NCBI RefSeq assembly: GCF_035645195.1
Contig: NZ_DASQNA010000018.1
Coordinates: 124,001 to 188,000 of the forward strand
Direction of reading: 5' to 3'
DNA: 64,000 nt
DNA from: Paenibacillus sp.
Lineage (GTDB): Bacteria > Bacillota > Bacilli > Paenibacillales > YIM-B00363
The notes below the pieces were generated by a model, which saw only the letters and a list, made by a program, of their open reading frames with translations, was not told where the DNA came from and searched no databases. This document shows, piece after piece, positions 16,539-25,055 of this stretch. A program made the translations under genes and the position numbers. The number at the start of each line of letters is the position of its first letter. Within the stretch, counting starts at the first letter, position 1.

Positions 16539-17936
16539 ATGAAAGAGGACAGCAAATACGCGGCGTTGGTGCGCTATGCGCTGGAGCGGATGGACGAAGG
16601 CGCTTGGAAGCCGGGGACGAAGCTTCCGTCCGTCCGGGAGATGGCGGCGCAGCGCGGCTGCAGCGTCAATTCGGTGCTTCGCGCCTACGAATACTTGCGC
16701 GACGAAGGCTATTTGTACGCGAAACCGAAGGCGGGTTTTTACGTCGCGACATCGGGCGGCGATGCCGCGGAGCGGCGGGACGCGGACGTCGTCGACTGGA
16801 TGTCGGCCTCGCCCGATGCGTCGGCGATGCCGTACCGGGAGTTTCAAGCGGCGATGAACAAGGCGATCTTCCTGCATAAGGGGGCGCTGTTCGATTACGG
16901 CGACCCGCAGGGGCTGCCGTCGCTTCGTCGCGCGATCTCGCGGCAGCTGAAGGAGCTCGGCTGGTTCGCGGACGAATCGCGCGTGTTCGTCACGTCGGGC
17001 GCGCAGCAGGCGCTGCAGCTGCTCGCCGCGATGCCGTTCCCGAACGGCAAGACGCAGGTGCTCGTCGAGCAGCCGGCGTATCACGGCATGCTGCGCGCGC
17101 TGCGTCTTATGAACGTGCCGGCGATCGGCATCGAGCGGACGCGGGACGGCGTCGATTTGGACGAGCTCGAGCGGCATTTCCGCAGCAACCAGATCAAGTT
17201 CTTCTATACGACGAGCCGCTACCACAATCCGACCGGCTGGTGCTATTCGAAATCGCAGCGAGAATCCATCGCGCGGCTCGCGCGCAAGCATGACGTGTAC
17301 ATTCTGGAAGACGACTATTTGGCCGATCTGGCCGCCCCGGGCGCGAAGCAGGCGCCGATCGTCGCGAGCGACGGAAGCGAGCGGGTCATCTACGTGAAAA
17401 GCTTCTCCAAAACGATGCTGCCGGACCTTAGGCTCGGCGCGGCCGTGCTGCCGACGGCGCTCGCGGGAACGTTCCGCGCGTACAAGTCGGCTTCCGACCT
17501 CAGCTCCTCGACGCTGTCGCAGAACGCGCTGGAGCTGTTCATCGAGAACGGCATATACGCGCGGCACGCGGAAGCGATGCGGGGGCTGTACCGCGCCCGA
17601 ATGGACGCGCTCGTTCGGCTGTGCCGCGAGGCGCTGCCCGACGCGTTCGCGATCGACGCGCCGGCGGGCGGCATTTTCGCCGCGCTGCGCCTTCCCGCGT
17701 CGCTGCCCGAGACGGAGCTCGTCCGCGCGCTGCGGGAGGCGGGCGTGCTCGCGCTGCACGGGGAGCCGTTCTACCTCCCCGACTTCCCGCGTCCGCAGCT
17801 GCTGCGCCTGTCCGTCATCCGCGCGGACGAAGCCGCGCTGCGAACCGGCGTCGAGCGGCTCGCCGCGGCGGCCCTGCGGCTGCTCCGCACGACGCCGAGA
17901 GAGCGCGCCGCGCTGCGGAACGAGCTGTGGCTGTAG
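16539..17936 (+). CDS. MocR/GabR-type regulator (GntR helix fused to PLP aminotransferase fold)
   Basis: A 465-residue MocR-family transcription factor. The N-terminal GntR winged helix (about 1-70: LPSVREMAAQRGCSVNSVLRAYEYLRDEGYL) is joined to a class I aminotransferase domain with RYHNPTGWCYSKSQR, ILEDDYLADL and the PLP-binding Lys291 in KSFSKTMLP. Such proteins sense PLP and an amine or amino acid. GGAAGGCGG is the SD, 8 bases before the ATG at 16539. The divergent GNAT gene is a likely target; the effector is unknown. Confidence 0.88.
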   Translation: MKEDSKYAALVRYALERMDEGAWKPGTKLPSVREMAAQRGCSVNSVLRAYEYLRDEGYLYAKPKAGFYVATSGGDAAERRDADVVDWMSASPDASAMPYREFQAAMNKAIFLHKGALFDYGDPQGLPSLRRAISRQLKELGWFADESRVFVTSGAQQALQLLAAMPFPNGKTQVLVEQPAYHGMLRALRLMNVPAIGIERTRDGVDLDELERHFRSNQIKFFYTTSRYHNPTGWCYSKSQRESIARLARKHDVYILEDDYLADLAAPGAKQAPIVASDGSERVIYVKSFSKTMLPDLRLGAAVLPTALAGTFRAYKSASDLSSSTLSQNALELFIENGIYARHAEAMRGLYRARMDALVRLCREALPDAFAIDAPAGGIFAALRLPASLPETELVRALREAGVLALHGEPFYLPDFPRPQLLRLSVIRADEAALRTGVERLAAAALRLLRTTPRERAALRNELWL

Positions 17937-17944
17937 ACCGACGC

Positions 17945-17974
17945 GCATGACGAGCGGTCCCCTCACCCATACTA
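17945..17974 (+). promoter_or_regulatory. Predicted sigma-G promoter of the spoVA genes
   Basis: GCATG (17945-17949) and CATACTA (17968-17974), 18 bases apart, match the sigma-G consensus GHATR-N18-CATNHTA at every position. The B. subtilis spoVA operon is sigma-G dependent. The start codon lies 26 bases downstream. Confidence 0.8.
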
Positions 17975-18000
17975 TGGACACATGGTAGGAGGGGACTGCG

Positions 18001-18630
18001 ATGAAGCCTGTTGTCTATTTGCGCCTTCGCAAGCGTTCGCGCGTGCCGCGGGGCGGCGTCGTCCGATTGCGGGACGTGGCGCAGCTGCTCACGGAGCCGG
18101 AGCTCGAGGCGAAGCTGCTTCCGCTCGTCGTGCATCGGCCGGACCGTTCGGAAGGCAATTTGGTGCTGATCGACATTTTGCGCGTGATCGAAACGATTCG
18201 CCGGGAGGCGCCGGAGGCGTCGGTCGAGGCGTTCGGCGACCCGCATACGCTCGTCGAAGTGTACGCGGGCCGCAAACCCGCGAGCCGGATCGGTTTCGTG
18301 ATCGTTTGGCTGCTGTTGTTTTTCGGCTCCGGGCTTGCGATTATGAATTTTCATGAAGACGTGTCGATGCCGGCGGTCCATCAACGGATCGTCTTTTTGC
18401 TGACCGGCCGCACGGTGGAACATCCGTACGCGCTGCAGATCCCGTACTCGTTCGGCATCGGGCTTGGCATGGTCATCTTTTTCAACCACGTGTTCAAGAA
18501 AAAAATCAACGAGGAACCGAGTCCGTTGGACGTGGAGATGTTCAAGTACGAAGAGAGCGTTCATCAATACGTCGTGACGGAGGAATACAAACGGCTGGAC
18601 GAAACTAAGCGGGAGAGGGGACGCCGATGA
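18001..18630 (+). CDS. spoVAA: Stage V sporulation protein AA
   Basis: A 209-residue inner-membrane protein of the SpoVA group, involved in dipicolinic acid movement into and out of spores. A soluble domain (about 1-95, starting MKPVVYLRLRKRSRVPRGG) is followed by two transmembrane segments (about 97-116 and 148-165) and a charged tail. TAGGAGGGG provides the SD. It overlaps spoVAB by 4 bases and lies behind a good sigma-G promoter. Confidence 0.9.
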   Translation: MKPVVYLRLRKRSRVPRGGVVRLRDVAQLLTEPELEAKLLPLVVHRPDRSEGNLVLIDILRVIETIRREAPEASVEAFGDPHTLVEVYAGRKPASRIGFVIVWLLLFFGSGLAIMNFHEDVSMPAVHQRIVFLLTGRTVEHPYALQIPYSFGIGLGMVIFFNHVFKKKINEEPSPLDVEMFKYEESVHQYVVTEEYKRLDETKRERGRR

Positions 18631-19055
18631 CGGAAGCGCTCGCGTACGCGGCGGAGGCGTTCCTCGGTCTCGCCAGCGGACTCGCCGTCGGCAGCGGTCT
18701 CGTGGCGTTCCTCGTCGTGCTCGACGTCATCCCCCGCCTCGCGCAAATTACGGGCTCCACCTCGCGAGGCGCGGATCTCGAGCTCGCGGTCGTCGCCGGG
18801 GCGGTGTTTTGGACGTGCGCCGACCTGTTCGGCTTCTCGCTCGGCCTCCCCGAATGGGTGCTGCTCGCTGTCGGCTTGCTGACGGGCGGATTCATCGGCA
18901 CGGTGGCCGCGGCGCTCACGGAGGTGCTTAACGTATTCCCGATTTTGGCGAGGCGGCTTCGGATGGAGCTGCAGCTGCGCTGGCTGCTCGCCGCCATGGT
19001 GCTCGGCAAGGTGCTCGGTTCGCTGTTTGAATGGCTGGCGTTCAGGACACATTAA
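18627..19055 (+). CDS. spoVAB: Stage V sporulation protein AB
   Basis: A 142-residue polytopic membrane protein with about four hydrophobic segments (FLGLASGLAVGSGLVAFLVVL, LELAVVAGAVFWTCADLFGF, EWVLLAVGLLTGGFIGTVAAAL, LRWLLAAMVLGKVLGSLFEW). Size, start overlap with spoVAA and sequence character fit SpoVAB. In B. subtilis spoVAC follows; here a spoVAF-like gene begins 43 bases later. Confidence 0.88.
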   Translation: MTEALAYAAEAFLGLASGLAVGSGLVAFLVVLDVIPRLAQITGSTSRGADLELAVVAGAVFWTCADLFGFSLGLPEWVLLAVGLLTGGFIGTVAAALTEVLNVFPILARRLRMELQLRWLLAAMVLGKVLGSLFEWLAFRTH

Positions 19056-19098
19056 AGGCAATGCAAGGCACCAGAGGACTTCTAAGGAGTGAGCGAGG

Positions 19099-20778
19099 AT
19101 GAGCGCGACGGATCAGCGCGAACCGAACGGGACGAAGGATGTCGTATTCGTACCGGAAGGGAACATCGATGCGGTATTCGAGCCGGACGTGCCGTTCGGC
19201 GGGGCGGAGCCCGACTTGAAGGAACGCATTCGGGAAGGCATCCCGGCGAAGAAGGAGCCTCCGGAAAACGACTTATACGTGTATACCGAGGCGGAGAAGG
19301 CGTTCCTGTATACGGACGACATCCCGACGAATCTGGACGACGTCCTGCGAGTTATGGAAGAGCGAGCCGGATTCAACGCGAGCTTCGACGCGATCACGCG
19401 GGAGATGACGTTCGGCGGCAAGCGCACGATTTTGTTTTATTTAAACGGCTTCGTCAAAGACGAAGTGCTGACGATGATCATGAACCGCCTATCGCTGCTG
19501 TCGCCGAAGGAGCTGACCGCGGGAGCGGCCAAGAAGCTGTTCGAAAACTACCTCGTGCACGTGCAGGTCGACGAGCTGAAGACGATGACCGAAGTGATCG
19601 GCAAGACGCTCGCGGGCGGCAGCGCGCTGTTCATCGAAGGCGAAGCCAAGGCGCTCGTCATGGACGTGAAAAGCTTGCCGCAGCGCGGTACGGAGGAGCC
19701 GTCCGTCGAGAAGGTCGTACGCGGCTCGCGCGACGGCTTCATCGAGACGCTGTTGACGAACGTCACGCTGCTGCGCCGGCGGCTGAAGGACCCGCGGTTG
19801 AAGCTGGAGGCCGTCAAGGTAGGCAGGCGGACGAAAACGGACGTTTGCATCGCGTACATTCAGGATATCGCGGACATTAGTCTCGTGCAATCCGTTAAGA
19901 AAAAGATCGAGGCGCTCGATATCGACGGGCTCGCCATGGCGGATAAGGAGCTGGAAGAGGCGATCATCGGCAAAGGCTGGAATCCGTTCCCGACGGTGCG
20001 GTATACGGAACGGCCGGACGTGGCGGCGTACCATTTGCTCGAAGGCCATGTCTGCTTGTTCGTCGATACGAGCCCGAGCGTCATCATTTTGCCGGCGACG
20101 TTTTTCCATCATGTGCAGCATGCAGAGGAATATCGGCAGACGCCGTTCGTCGGAACGTATTTGCGCTGGGTGCGCTTTTTCGGCGTGTTCGCGTCGATTT
20201 TTTTGCTGCCGCTCTGGTTTTTGTTCGTGCTCAAGCCCGAGCTTCGTCCGATGGCGTTCGCCTTCGTCGGTCCGCAGGAGCCCGGCCGGCTGCCGATCAT
20301 TGCGCAGTTTTTGCTCGTCGAGGTCGGCGTCGACATGATGCGGCTCGCCGCCATCCATACGCCGACGCCGCTCGCCTCCGCGATGGGCCTTATCGCCGCG
20401 ATTCTCATCGGCGATATCGCGATTAAGGCGGGGCTGTTCATCAACGAGGTCATTCTGTATATGGCCGTCGCCGCGATCGGCATGTTCGCGACGCCGAGCT
20501 ACGAGCTGGGGCTTGCGAACCGGCTCGTGCGGATCGGGCTGATCATCGCCGTCGCGATGTTCGGCATCCCCGGCTTCGCCGTCGGCACGATGCTGGTGAT
20601 GCTCATGCTTATTACGCAGCGTTCTCTCCGCACGCCGTACATGTGGCCGTTCATTCCGTTCAACGCGCGGGCGCTGATGGACATCATTTTCCGCCGGCCG
20701 TTCCTTACCCATAGGTACCGGATGACGCTGACGAAGCCGCAGGACCGGACCCGGATGGCGCCGGGTGGACGCAAGTGA
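19099..20778 (+). CDS. spoVAF: Stage V sporulation protein AF (GerA-family spore membrane protein)
   Basis: A 559-residue protein of the GerAA/SpoVAF family. A large cytoplasmic N-terminal region (about 1-340, with LYVYTEAEKAFLYTDDIP and VEKVVRGSRDGFIETLLTNVTLLRRRL) precedes four to six membrane segments, including VGTYLRWVRFFGVFASIFLLPLW and LGLANRLVRIGLIIAVAMFGIPG. SpoVAF forms a complex with the SpoVA channel and helps germination. AAGGAG, 9 bases before the ATG at 19099, sets the start. SpoVAC, AD and AE are not between this gene and spoVAB. It is followed by lysA, as spoVAF is in B. subtilis, which separates it from ordinary gerA operon genes. Confidence 0.88.
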   Translation: MSATDQREPNGTKDVVFVPEGNIDAVFEPDVPFGGAEPDLKERIREGIPAKKEPPENDLYVYTEAEKAFLYTDDIPTNLDDVLRVMEERAGFNASFDAITREMTFGGKRTILFYLNGFVKDEVLTMIMNRLSLLSPKELTAGAAKKLFENYLVHVQVDELKTMTEVIGKTLAGGSALFIEGEAKALVMDVKSLPQRGTEEPSVEKVVRGSRDGFIETLLTNVTLLRRRLKDPRLKLEAVKVGRRTKTDVCIAYIQDIADISLVQSVKKKIEALDIDGLAMADKELEEAIIGKGWNPFPTVRYTERPDVAAYHLLEGHVCLFVDTSPSVIILPATFFHHVQHAEEYRQTPFVGTYLRWVRFFGVFASIFLLPLWFLFVLKPELRPMAFAFVGPQEPGRLPIIAQFLLVEVGVDMMRLAAIHTPTPLASAMGLIAAILIGDIAIKAGLFINEVILYMAVAAIGMFATPSYELGLANRLVRIGLIIAVAMFGIPGFAVGTMLVMLMLITQRSLRTPYMWPFIPFNARALMDIIFRRPFLTHRYRMTLTKPQDRTRMAPGGRK

Positions 20779-20872
20779 TTTTTTATGGAAGCGGGCGTCC
20801 GGTTCTGTTTTTCCCCGCGGTTTTGTGATAATGTCAGTCAGAGAGGATTGACAAGCCAAAGGGGATACGAAC

Positions 20873-22210
20873 ATGCATTTATACGGAACGAGTCGCATTA
20901 ATCGCCACGGCCGATTGGAAATCGGAGGGGTCGACACGGCGGACCTGGCCGAAAGGTTCGGGACGCCTTTATATGTGGTGGACGAGGCGCTCGTCCGCCA
21001 GCGGTGCCGGGAATTCATGGACGCGTTCCGCGCCTCCGGCGTGCCGTTCGAGGTGTCGTACGCGAGCAAGGCGTTCTGCGTGAAAGCGATCGTCCGCGTC
21101 GTCGAGGAAGAAGGGCTGGCGCTGGACGTCGTGTCGGACGGCGAGCTGTACACGGCGCTCGAGGCGGGCTTTCCGGCGCGCCGCATTCATTTCCACGGCA
21201 ACAACAAGACGCCGGAAGAGATCGCGATGGGGTTAGAGGCGGGCATCGGCTGCTTCGTCGTCGACAATTTCACGGAAATCGCGCTGCTGAACGCGATGGC
21301 CGGCGAGCGGGGCATCCGCGCGAAGGCGCTGCTCCGCATTACGCCGGGCGTAGAGGCCCACACGCACGAATTTATCTCGACCGGACAGGAAGATTCGAAG
21401 TTCGGCTTCAACCTCGCCGGCGGCGCGGCGTTCGAAGCGGTCAAAGCGGCCGCCGAAGCGCCGCATCTCGAGCTGCTTGGCGTTCATTCGCATATCGGCT
21501 CGCAAATTTTCGAAGTCGAAGGCTTCCGCCTCGCCGCCGAGAAGGTGGCGGATTTCGCCGCGGACGTGAAGAAGCGGCTCGGCGTAACGTTCCCGGTCGT
21601 CAATTTGGGCGGCGGGTTCGGCATCCGCTACGTCGAAGGCGACCTGCCGCTCGCGGTCGGCGAGTACGTCAAGGCGATTACCGACGCCGTCAAGGAGCGG
21701 TTCGGGGCGCACGGCCTCGAAATGCCGAGCATTTGGATCGAGCCGGGCCGGAGCATCGTCGGCGACGCGGGCACGACGCTGTACACGGTCGGGTCGGTGA
21801 AGGACATTCCGGGCGTGCGCAAGTACGTCGCCGTCAACGGCGGCATGACGGACAACCCGCGCCCGGCGCTGTACGGCGCCGTGTACGAAGCCGTCATCGC
21901 GAACCGCGCGAACGACGCGCCGGAGGAGAAGGTGTCGATCGCCGGCAAATGCTGCGAAAGCGGCGACATGCTCATCTGGGACGTGGAGCTGCCGAAAGTG
22001 CAGACGGGCGACACGCTCGCGGTGTTCTGCACGGGCGCGTACAACTACTCGATGGCGAGCAACTACAACCGGCTGCGCCGCCCTGCGGTCGTGTTCGTGA
22101 AAGACGGCGAAGCCGATCTCGTCGTCCGCCGCGAAACGTACGAAGACCTCGTCTCGAACGACGTCATTCCGGAGCGTCTCCGAAAGCAGCCGGCGGTGAA
22201 CGGACGATAA
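20873..22210 (+). CDS. lysA: Diaminopimelate decarboxylase
   Basis: PLP-dependent meso-diaminopimelate decarboxylase, last step of lysine synthesis, 445 residues. The N-terminal barrel has the PLP Lys in EVSYASKAFCVKAI, His in LGVHSHIGSQI, the glycine-rich phosphate loop NLGGGFGIRY and EPGRSIVGDAG. The C-terminal domain has the catalytic Cys in KCCESGDML and the PLP-contact Tyr in GAYNYSMASNYN. AAAGGGG is the SD. Its place after spoVAF and before ppiB is as in B. subtilis. Confidence 0.96.
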   Translation: MHLYGTSRINRHGRLEIGGVDTADLAERFGTPLYVVDEALVRQRCREFMDAFRASGVPFEVSYASKAFCVKAIVRVVEEEGLALDVVSDGELYTALEAGFPARRIHFHGNNKTPEEIAMGLEAGIGCFVVDNFTEIALLNAMAGERGIRAKALLRITPGVEAHTHEFISTGQEDSKFGFNLAGGAAFEAVKAAAEAPHLELLGVHSHIGSQIFEVEGFRLAAEKVADFAADVKKRLGVTFPVVNLGGGFGIRYVEGDLPLAVGEYVKAITDAVKERFGAHGLEMPSIWIEPGRSIVGDAGTTLYTVGSVKDIPGVRKYVAVNGGMTDNPRPALYGAVYEAVIANRANDAPEEKVSIAGKCCESGDMLIWDVELPKVQTGDTLAVFCTGAYNYSMASNYNRLRRPAVVFVKDGEADLVVRRETYEDLVSNDVIPERLRKQPAVNGR

Positions 22211-22229
22211 CGGCGCGTTTGCGCCGGAT

Positions 22230-22258
22230 TTGTCGCGGGACGGGGAATCGGGTACAAT
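22230..22258 (+). promoter_or_regulatory. Predicted sigma-A promoter of ppiB
   Basis: TTGTCG (22230-22235), 17-base spacer, TACAAT (22253-22258), 34 bases upstream of the ppiB start. A short hairpin GGCGC-GTTT-GCGCC sits between lysA and the -35 box. Confidence 0.6.
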
Positions 22259-22292
22259 ACGGTAGATATCGACTCAGGAGTGTGAGGAACGC

Positions 22293-22724
22293 ATGACTAA
22301 GCAAGCAGTGATCAAACTGGCGGACGGCAACGAGGTCAAAATCGAGCTGTTCGAGAAAGACGCGCCGAACACGGTAGCGAATTTCGAAAAACTGGCGAAC
22401 GAGGGCTTCTACGACGGCCTGACGTTCCACCGCGTCATTCCGGGCTTCGTCGCGCAGGGCGGCTGCCCGAAGGGCAACGGCACGGGCGGCCCGGGCTATA
22501 CGATCAAGTGCGAAATCAACCCGAACAAGCATGAGCGCGGCGCGCTGTCGATGGCGCACGCCGGTCCGAACACGGGCGGCAGCCAGTTCTTCATCGTGTA
22601 CAAGCCGCAGCCGCATTTGGACGGCGTGCACACGGTGTTCGGCAAAGTGATCGAAGGCATGGAGCATGTCGATGCGTTCCAAGGCCGCGACCGGATGGAA
22701 TCCGTCCGCGTCACGGAAGTATAA
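22293..22724 (+). CDS. ppiB: Peptidyl-prolyl cis-trans isomerase (cyclophilin)
   Basis: Cytoplasmic cyclophilin of 143 residues, catalysing proline isomerisation during folding. [13 protein letters not shown] (catalytic Arg and substrate-pocket residues), [24 protein letters not shown] and the compact single-domain length are typical. No signal peptide. SD AGGAGTGTGAGG. Monocistronic between its own promoter and terminator. Confidence 0.95.
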   Translation: MTKQAVIKLADGNEVKIELFEKDAPNTVANFEKLANEGFYDGLTFHRVIPGFVAQGGCPKGNGTGGPGYTIKCEINPNKHERGALSMAHAGPNTGGSQFFIVYKPQPHLDGVHTVFGKVIEGMEHVDAFQGRDRMESVRVTEV

Positions 22725-22738
22725 GGTTCGATGGACCG

Positions 22739-22774
22739 AAGCCGGGTCTCTCCTCGCGGGAGATGCCGGCTTTT
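22739..22774 (+). terminator. Rho-independent terminator after ppiB
   Basis: AAGCCGG..CTCTCC / GGGAG..CCGGCTTTT stem with small internal mismatches, then TTTT; 14 bases after the stop. Confidence 0.85.
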
Positions 22775-22798
22775 CGTCGCCTCGGGACCTGCCTAAGG

Positions 22799-22827
22799 TT
22801 GCAAAATGCGGTCCAAGGTGATATTAT
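22799..22827 (+). promoter_or_regulatory. Predicted sigma-A promoter of the riboflavin operon
   Basis: TTGCAA (22799-22804), 17-base spacer, TATTAT (22822-22827). Transcription would start near 22834, just before the FMN riboswitch. Confidence 0.65.
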
Positions 22828-22851
22828 CGGCACAATAATACAATATTTTAC

Positions 22852-23013
22852 GATCCTTCGGGGCCGGGTGAAATTCCCGACCGGCGGTGATGCGCCTTGG
22901 CAAGATCGCAAGACGCTCAGTCCGTGACCCGACGCGCACGGAAGCAGTACGCGCGGCGGTGGACTCGGTGAAAATCCGAGACCGACAGTTACAGTCTGGA
23001 TGGGAGAAGGAGA
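22852..23013 (+). ncRNA. FMN riboswitch (RFN element)
   Basis: The RFN core is readable: TTCGGGGCCGGGTGAAATTC, then CCCGACCGGCGGTGATGCGCC in the 5' part, and GGTGAAAATCCGAGACCGACAG with CAGTCTGGATGGGAGAAGGA in the 3' part. A variable hairpin lies between them (about 22910-22965). Closing bases GATCC and GGAGAC bound the element. It precedes ribD and a terminator at 23091-23119, so FMN binding is expected to favour premature termination. Confidence 0.95.
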
Positions 23014-23090
23014 CGCAATGGCTTGAACGGCGGTTTATGTGCAATTTTTCACATGAATCAAACCGTTATTTTGCGTTGACCTAAAAACCG

Positions 23091-23119
23091 GACGCCCCGA
23101 AATCGGAGGCGTCTTTTTT
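23091..23119 (+). terminator. Riboswitch-controlled terminator upstream of ribD
   Basis: GACGCCCCGA / TCGGAGGCGTC hairpin followed by six T, between the RFN element and the ribD SD. This is the expression platform expected for an FMN riboswitch. Confidence 0.9.
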
Positions 23120-23156
23120 GTTGCGGACGCCCGGTTCGACGGGAGGGATAAACCGA

Positions 23157-24329
23157 ATGAACGACGTGGATTACATGCGAATGGCTTTGACGATCGGACG
23201 GACCGCGCTCGGGCAGACGGGAACGAATCCGTCCGTCGGCTGCGTCGTGGTGAAGGACGGGCGCGTGCTCGGCATGGGTGCGCATCTTCGCCAAGGCGAA
23301 GCGCACGCGGAGGTGCACGCCTTGAACATGGCCGGCGCCGAAGCGGAAGGGAGCACGGTGTACGTCACGCTCGAGCCGTGCAGCCACCACGGCCGGACGC
23401 CGCCCTGCGCGGACAGGCTCGTGCGAGAGAGGGTGAAGCGAGTCGTCGTGGCGACGACCGACCCGAATCCGCTCGTCGCCGGACGGGGCGTGGCGCGGCT
23501 GCGCGAGCACGGCATCGACGTGACGGTCGGCGTGCTCGAGGAAGAGGCGGCCGCGCTGCACGAGCACTTCTTCCATTGGATTCGCGCCGGACGCCCGTTC
23601 GTCGCCCTGAAGACGGCGATGACGCTCGACGGCCGCGTGGCCGCGCCGACCGGCGACAGCCGGTGGATTACGAACGCCGCCTCGCGCGCGTTCGTGCACG
23701 AGCTGCGGGAGCGGTATCAAGCGATTCTCGTCGGCGTCGGCACGGTGCTCGCGGACGACCCGCAGCTGACGGCGCGGGGCGACGCAGCCCCGAAGCGGGA
23801 CCCGGTGCGCGTCATCGTCGACTCGCGGCTGCGCACGCCGCCGGACGCCGCCGCGCTGCGGCCTCGCGAAGACGGAGCGCCGCCGGCGATCGTGCTGACG
23901 ACGACCGGCGCCGACGCGTCGGCCCGCGCCGCGCTTACAGCGCGCGGCGCGCTCGTCGTCGACTGCGGCCCGGGGCCGCGCGTCGACTTGGAAGCAGGTC
24001 TTAGGGAGCTGGGTCGGCTCGGGATCGCTTCCGTGCTCGTCGAAGGCGGCGGCACGGTGAACGGAGCGATGCTCTCGGCGAGGCTCGCCGACAAGGTGTA
24101 CGCCTTCGTCGCGCCGAAAATCATCGGCGCCGGCGGCCCGTCCGGCTTCGAGTTTCCGGGGCCGCCGCGCATGGCGGAGGCGATCGCGCTGACGCGGCTG
24201 AACGTTCGCACGTTCGACGGGGACGCGCTGTTCGAAGGATACCCGGCATACCCCGAACGGCCCGGCGAAGCCGCAGGCTCCGGCGCCGAAGCGGCTCGAT
24301 CCGGCGGGGATGCCGCAGAAACGAGGTGA
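23157..24329 (+). CDS. ribD: Bifunctional pyrimidine deaminase/reductase RibD
   Basis: Riboflavin synthesis: deaminates then reduces the pyrimidine made from GTP. The N-terminal deaminase domain has the zinc site HAEVHAL and PCSHHGRTPPC; the C-terminal reductase domain has KTAMTLDGRVAAPTGDSRWIT, GVGTVLADDPQLT and VLVEGGGTVNGAML. From ATG 23157 (GGGAGGG 9 bases upstream) it is 390 residues, with a low-complexity Ala/Gly tail of about 20 residues. First gene of the riboflavin operon. Confidence 0.95.
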   Translation: MNDVDYMRMALTIGRTALGQTGTNPSVGCVVVKDGRVLGMGAHLRQGEAHAEVHALNMAGAEAEGSTVYVTLEPCSHHGRTPPCADRLVRERVKRVVVATTDPNPLVAGRGVARLREHGIDVTVGVLEEEAAALHEHFFHWIRAGRPFVALKTAMTLDGRVAAPTGDSRWITNAASRAFVHELRERYQAILVGVGTVLADDPQLTARGDAAPKRDPVRVIVDSRLRTPPDAAALRPREDGAPPAIVLTTTGADASARAALTARGALVVDCGPGPRVDLEAGLRELGRLGIASVLVEGGGTVNGAMLSARLADKVYAFVAPKIIGAGGPSGFEFPGPPRMAEAIALTRLNVRTFDGDALFEGYPAYPERPGEAAGSGAEAARSGGDAAETR

Positions 24330-24341
24330 CGCACGACCGAC

Positions 24342-25013
24342 ATGTTTACTGGACTAATCGAAGAAATCGGCACGCTGCAGCAGGTGACTAGACAAGGCGA
24401 AGCGCTCGTCCTGACGATCCGCGCGAAGCGCATTCTCGAAGGCGTGAGGCTCGGCGACAGCATTTCCGTGAACGGCGTCTGCTTGACGGCAATCCGGTAC
24501 GACGCGAACACGGTGTCGATGGACGTCATGCCGGAGACGTTCCGGCGCACGACGCTCAACCGGCTCGCGCCCGGCGACCGAGTCAACCTCGAGCGGGCGA
24601 TGCAGGCGACGGACCGGTTCGGCGGCCACATCGTGCAGGGGCACGTGGACGGCACCGGCGCGATCCGCGGCCGTGAGTCGCTCGACAACGCCGTCTATTT
24701 CACGATCGAGCCGCACGACCCCGCCCTGTTTCGCTACATTTTGCCGAAGGGCTCCATCGCGATCGACGGTATCTCGCTGACGGTGGTGGACGCGGCGGAG
24801 CGGACGTTCCGCGTATCCATCATCCCGCATACGCTCGCCGAAACGGTGCTGCAGTACAAACACCCGGGCGACGAAGTGAACCTGGAAACGGACATCGTAG
24901 GCAAGTACGTGGAACATTTGCTGTCGTGGACGGCAAAGGGGGGCGCCGCGGCGCGGCCGGCCGCGAAATCGGCGCTCAGCGAGTCGTTCCTGAGGGATCA
25001 CGGATTCGCATAA
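24342..25013 (+). CDS. ribE: Riboflavin synthase alpha subunit
   Basis: Riboflavin synthase of 223 residues, dismutating two 6,7-dimethyl-8-ribityllumazine molecules to riboflavin. The two tandem lumazine-binding barrels are visible: first MFTGLIEEIGTL with ISVNGVCLT and GGHIVQGHVDG, second IAIDGISLTVVDA with PHTLAETVL. Second gene of the operon, 12 bases after ribD. Confidence 0.95.
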   Translation: MFTGLIEEIGTLQQVTRQGEALVLTIRAKRILEGVRLGDSISVNGVCLTAIRYDANTVSMDVMPETFRRTTLNRLAPGDRVNLERAMQATDRFGGHIVQGHVDGTGAIRGRESLDNAVYFTIEPHDPALFRYILPKGSIAIDGISLTVVDAAERTFRVSIIPHTLAETVLQYKHPGDEVNLETDIVGKYVEHLLSWTAKGGAAARPAAKSALSESFLRDHGFA

Positions 25014-25055
25014 AGAAAACGATAAGAATCGGAGAAGCGGAGGAGGAGAATCCCT

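Noticed and set aside
18627-20778. Frameshift or deletion scar explaining the missing spoVAC/AD/AE
   Set aside because: spoVAB and the spoVAF-like gene are both complete with normal SDs and a 43-base gap; no remnant of the missing genes is readable.
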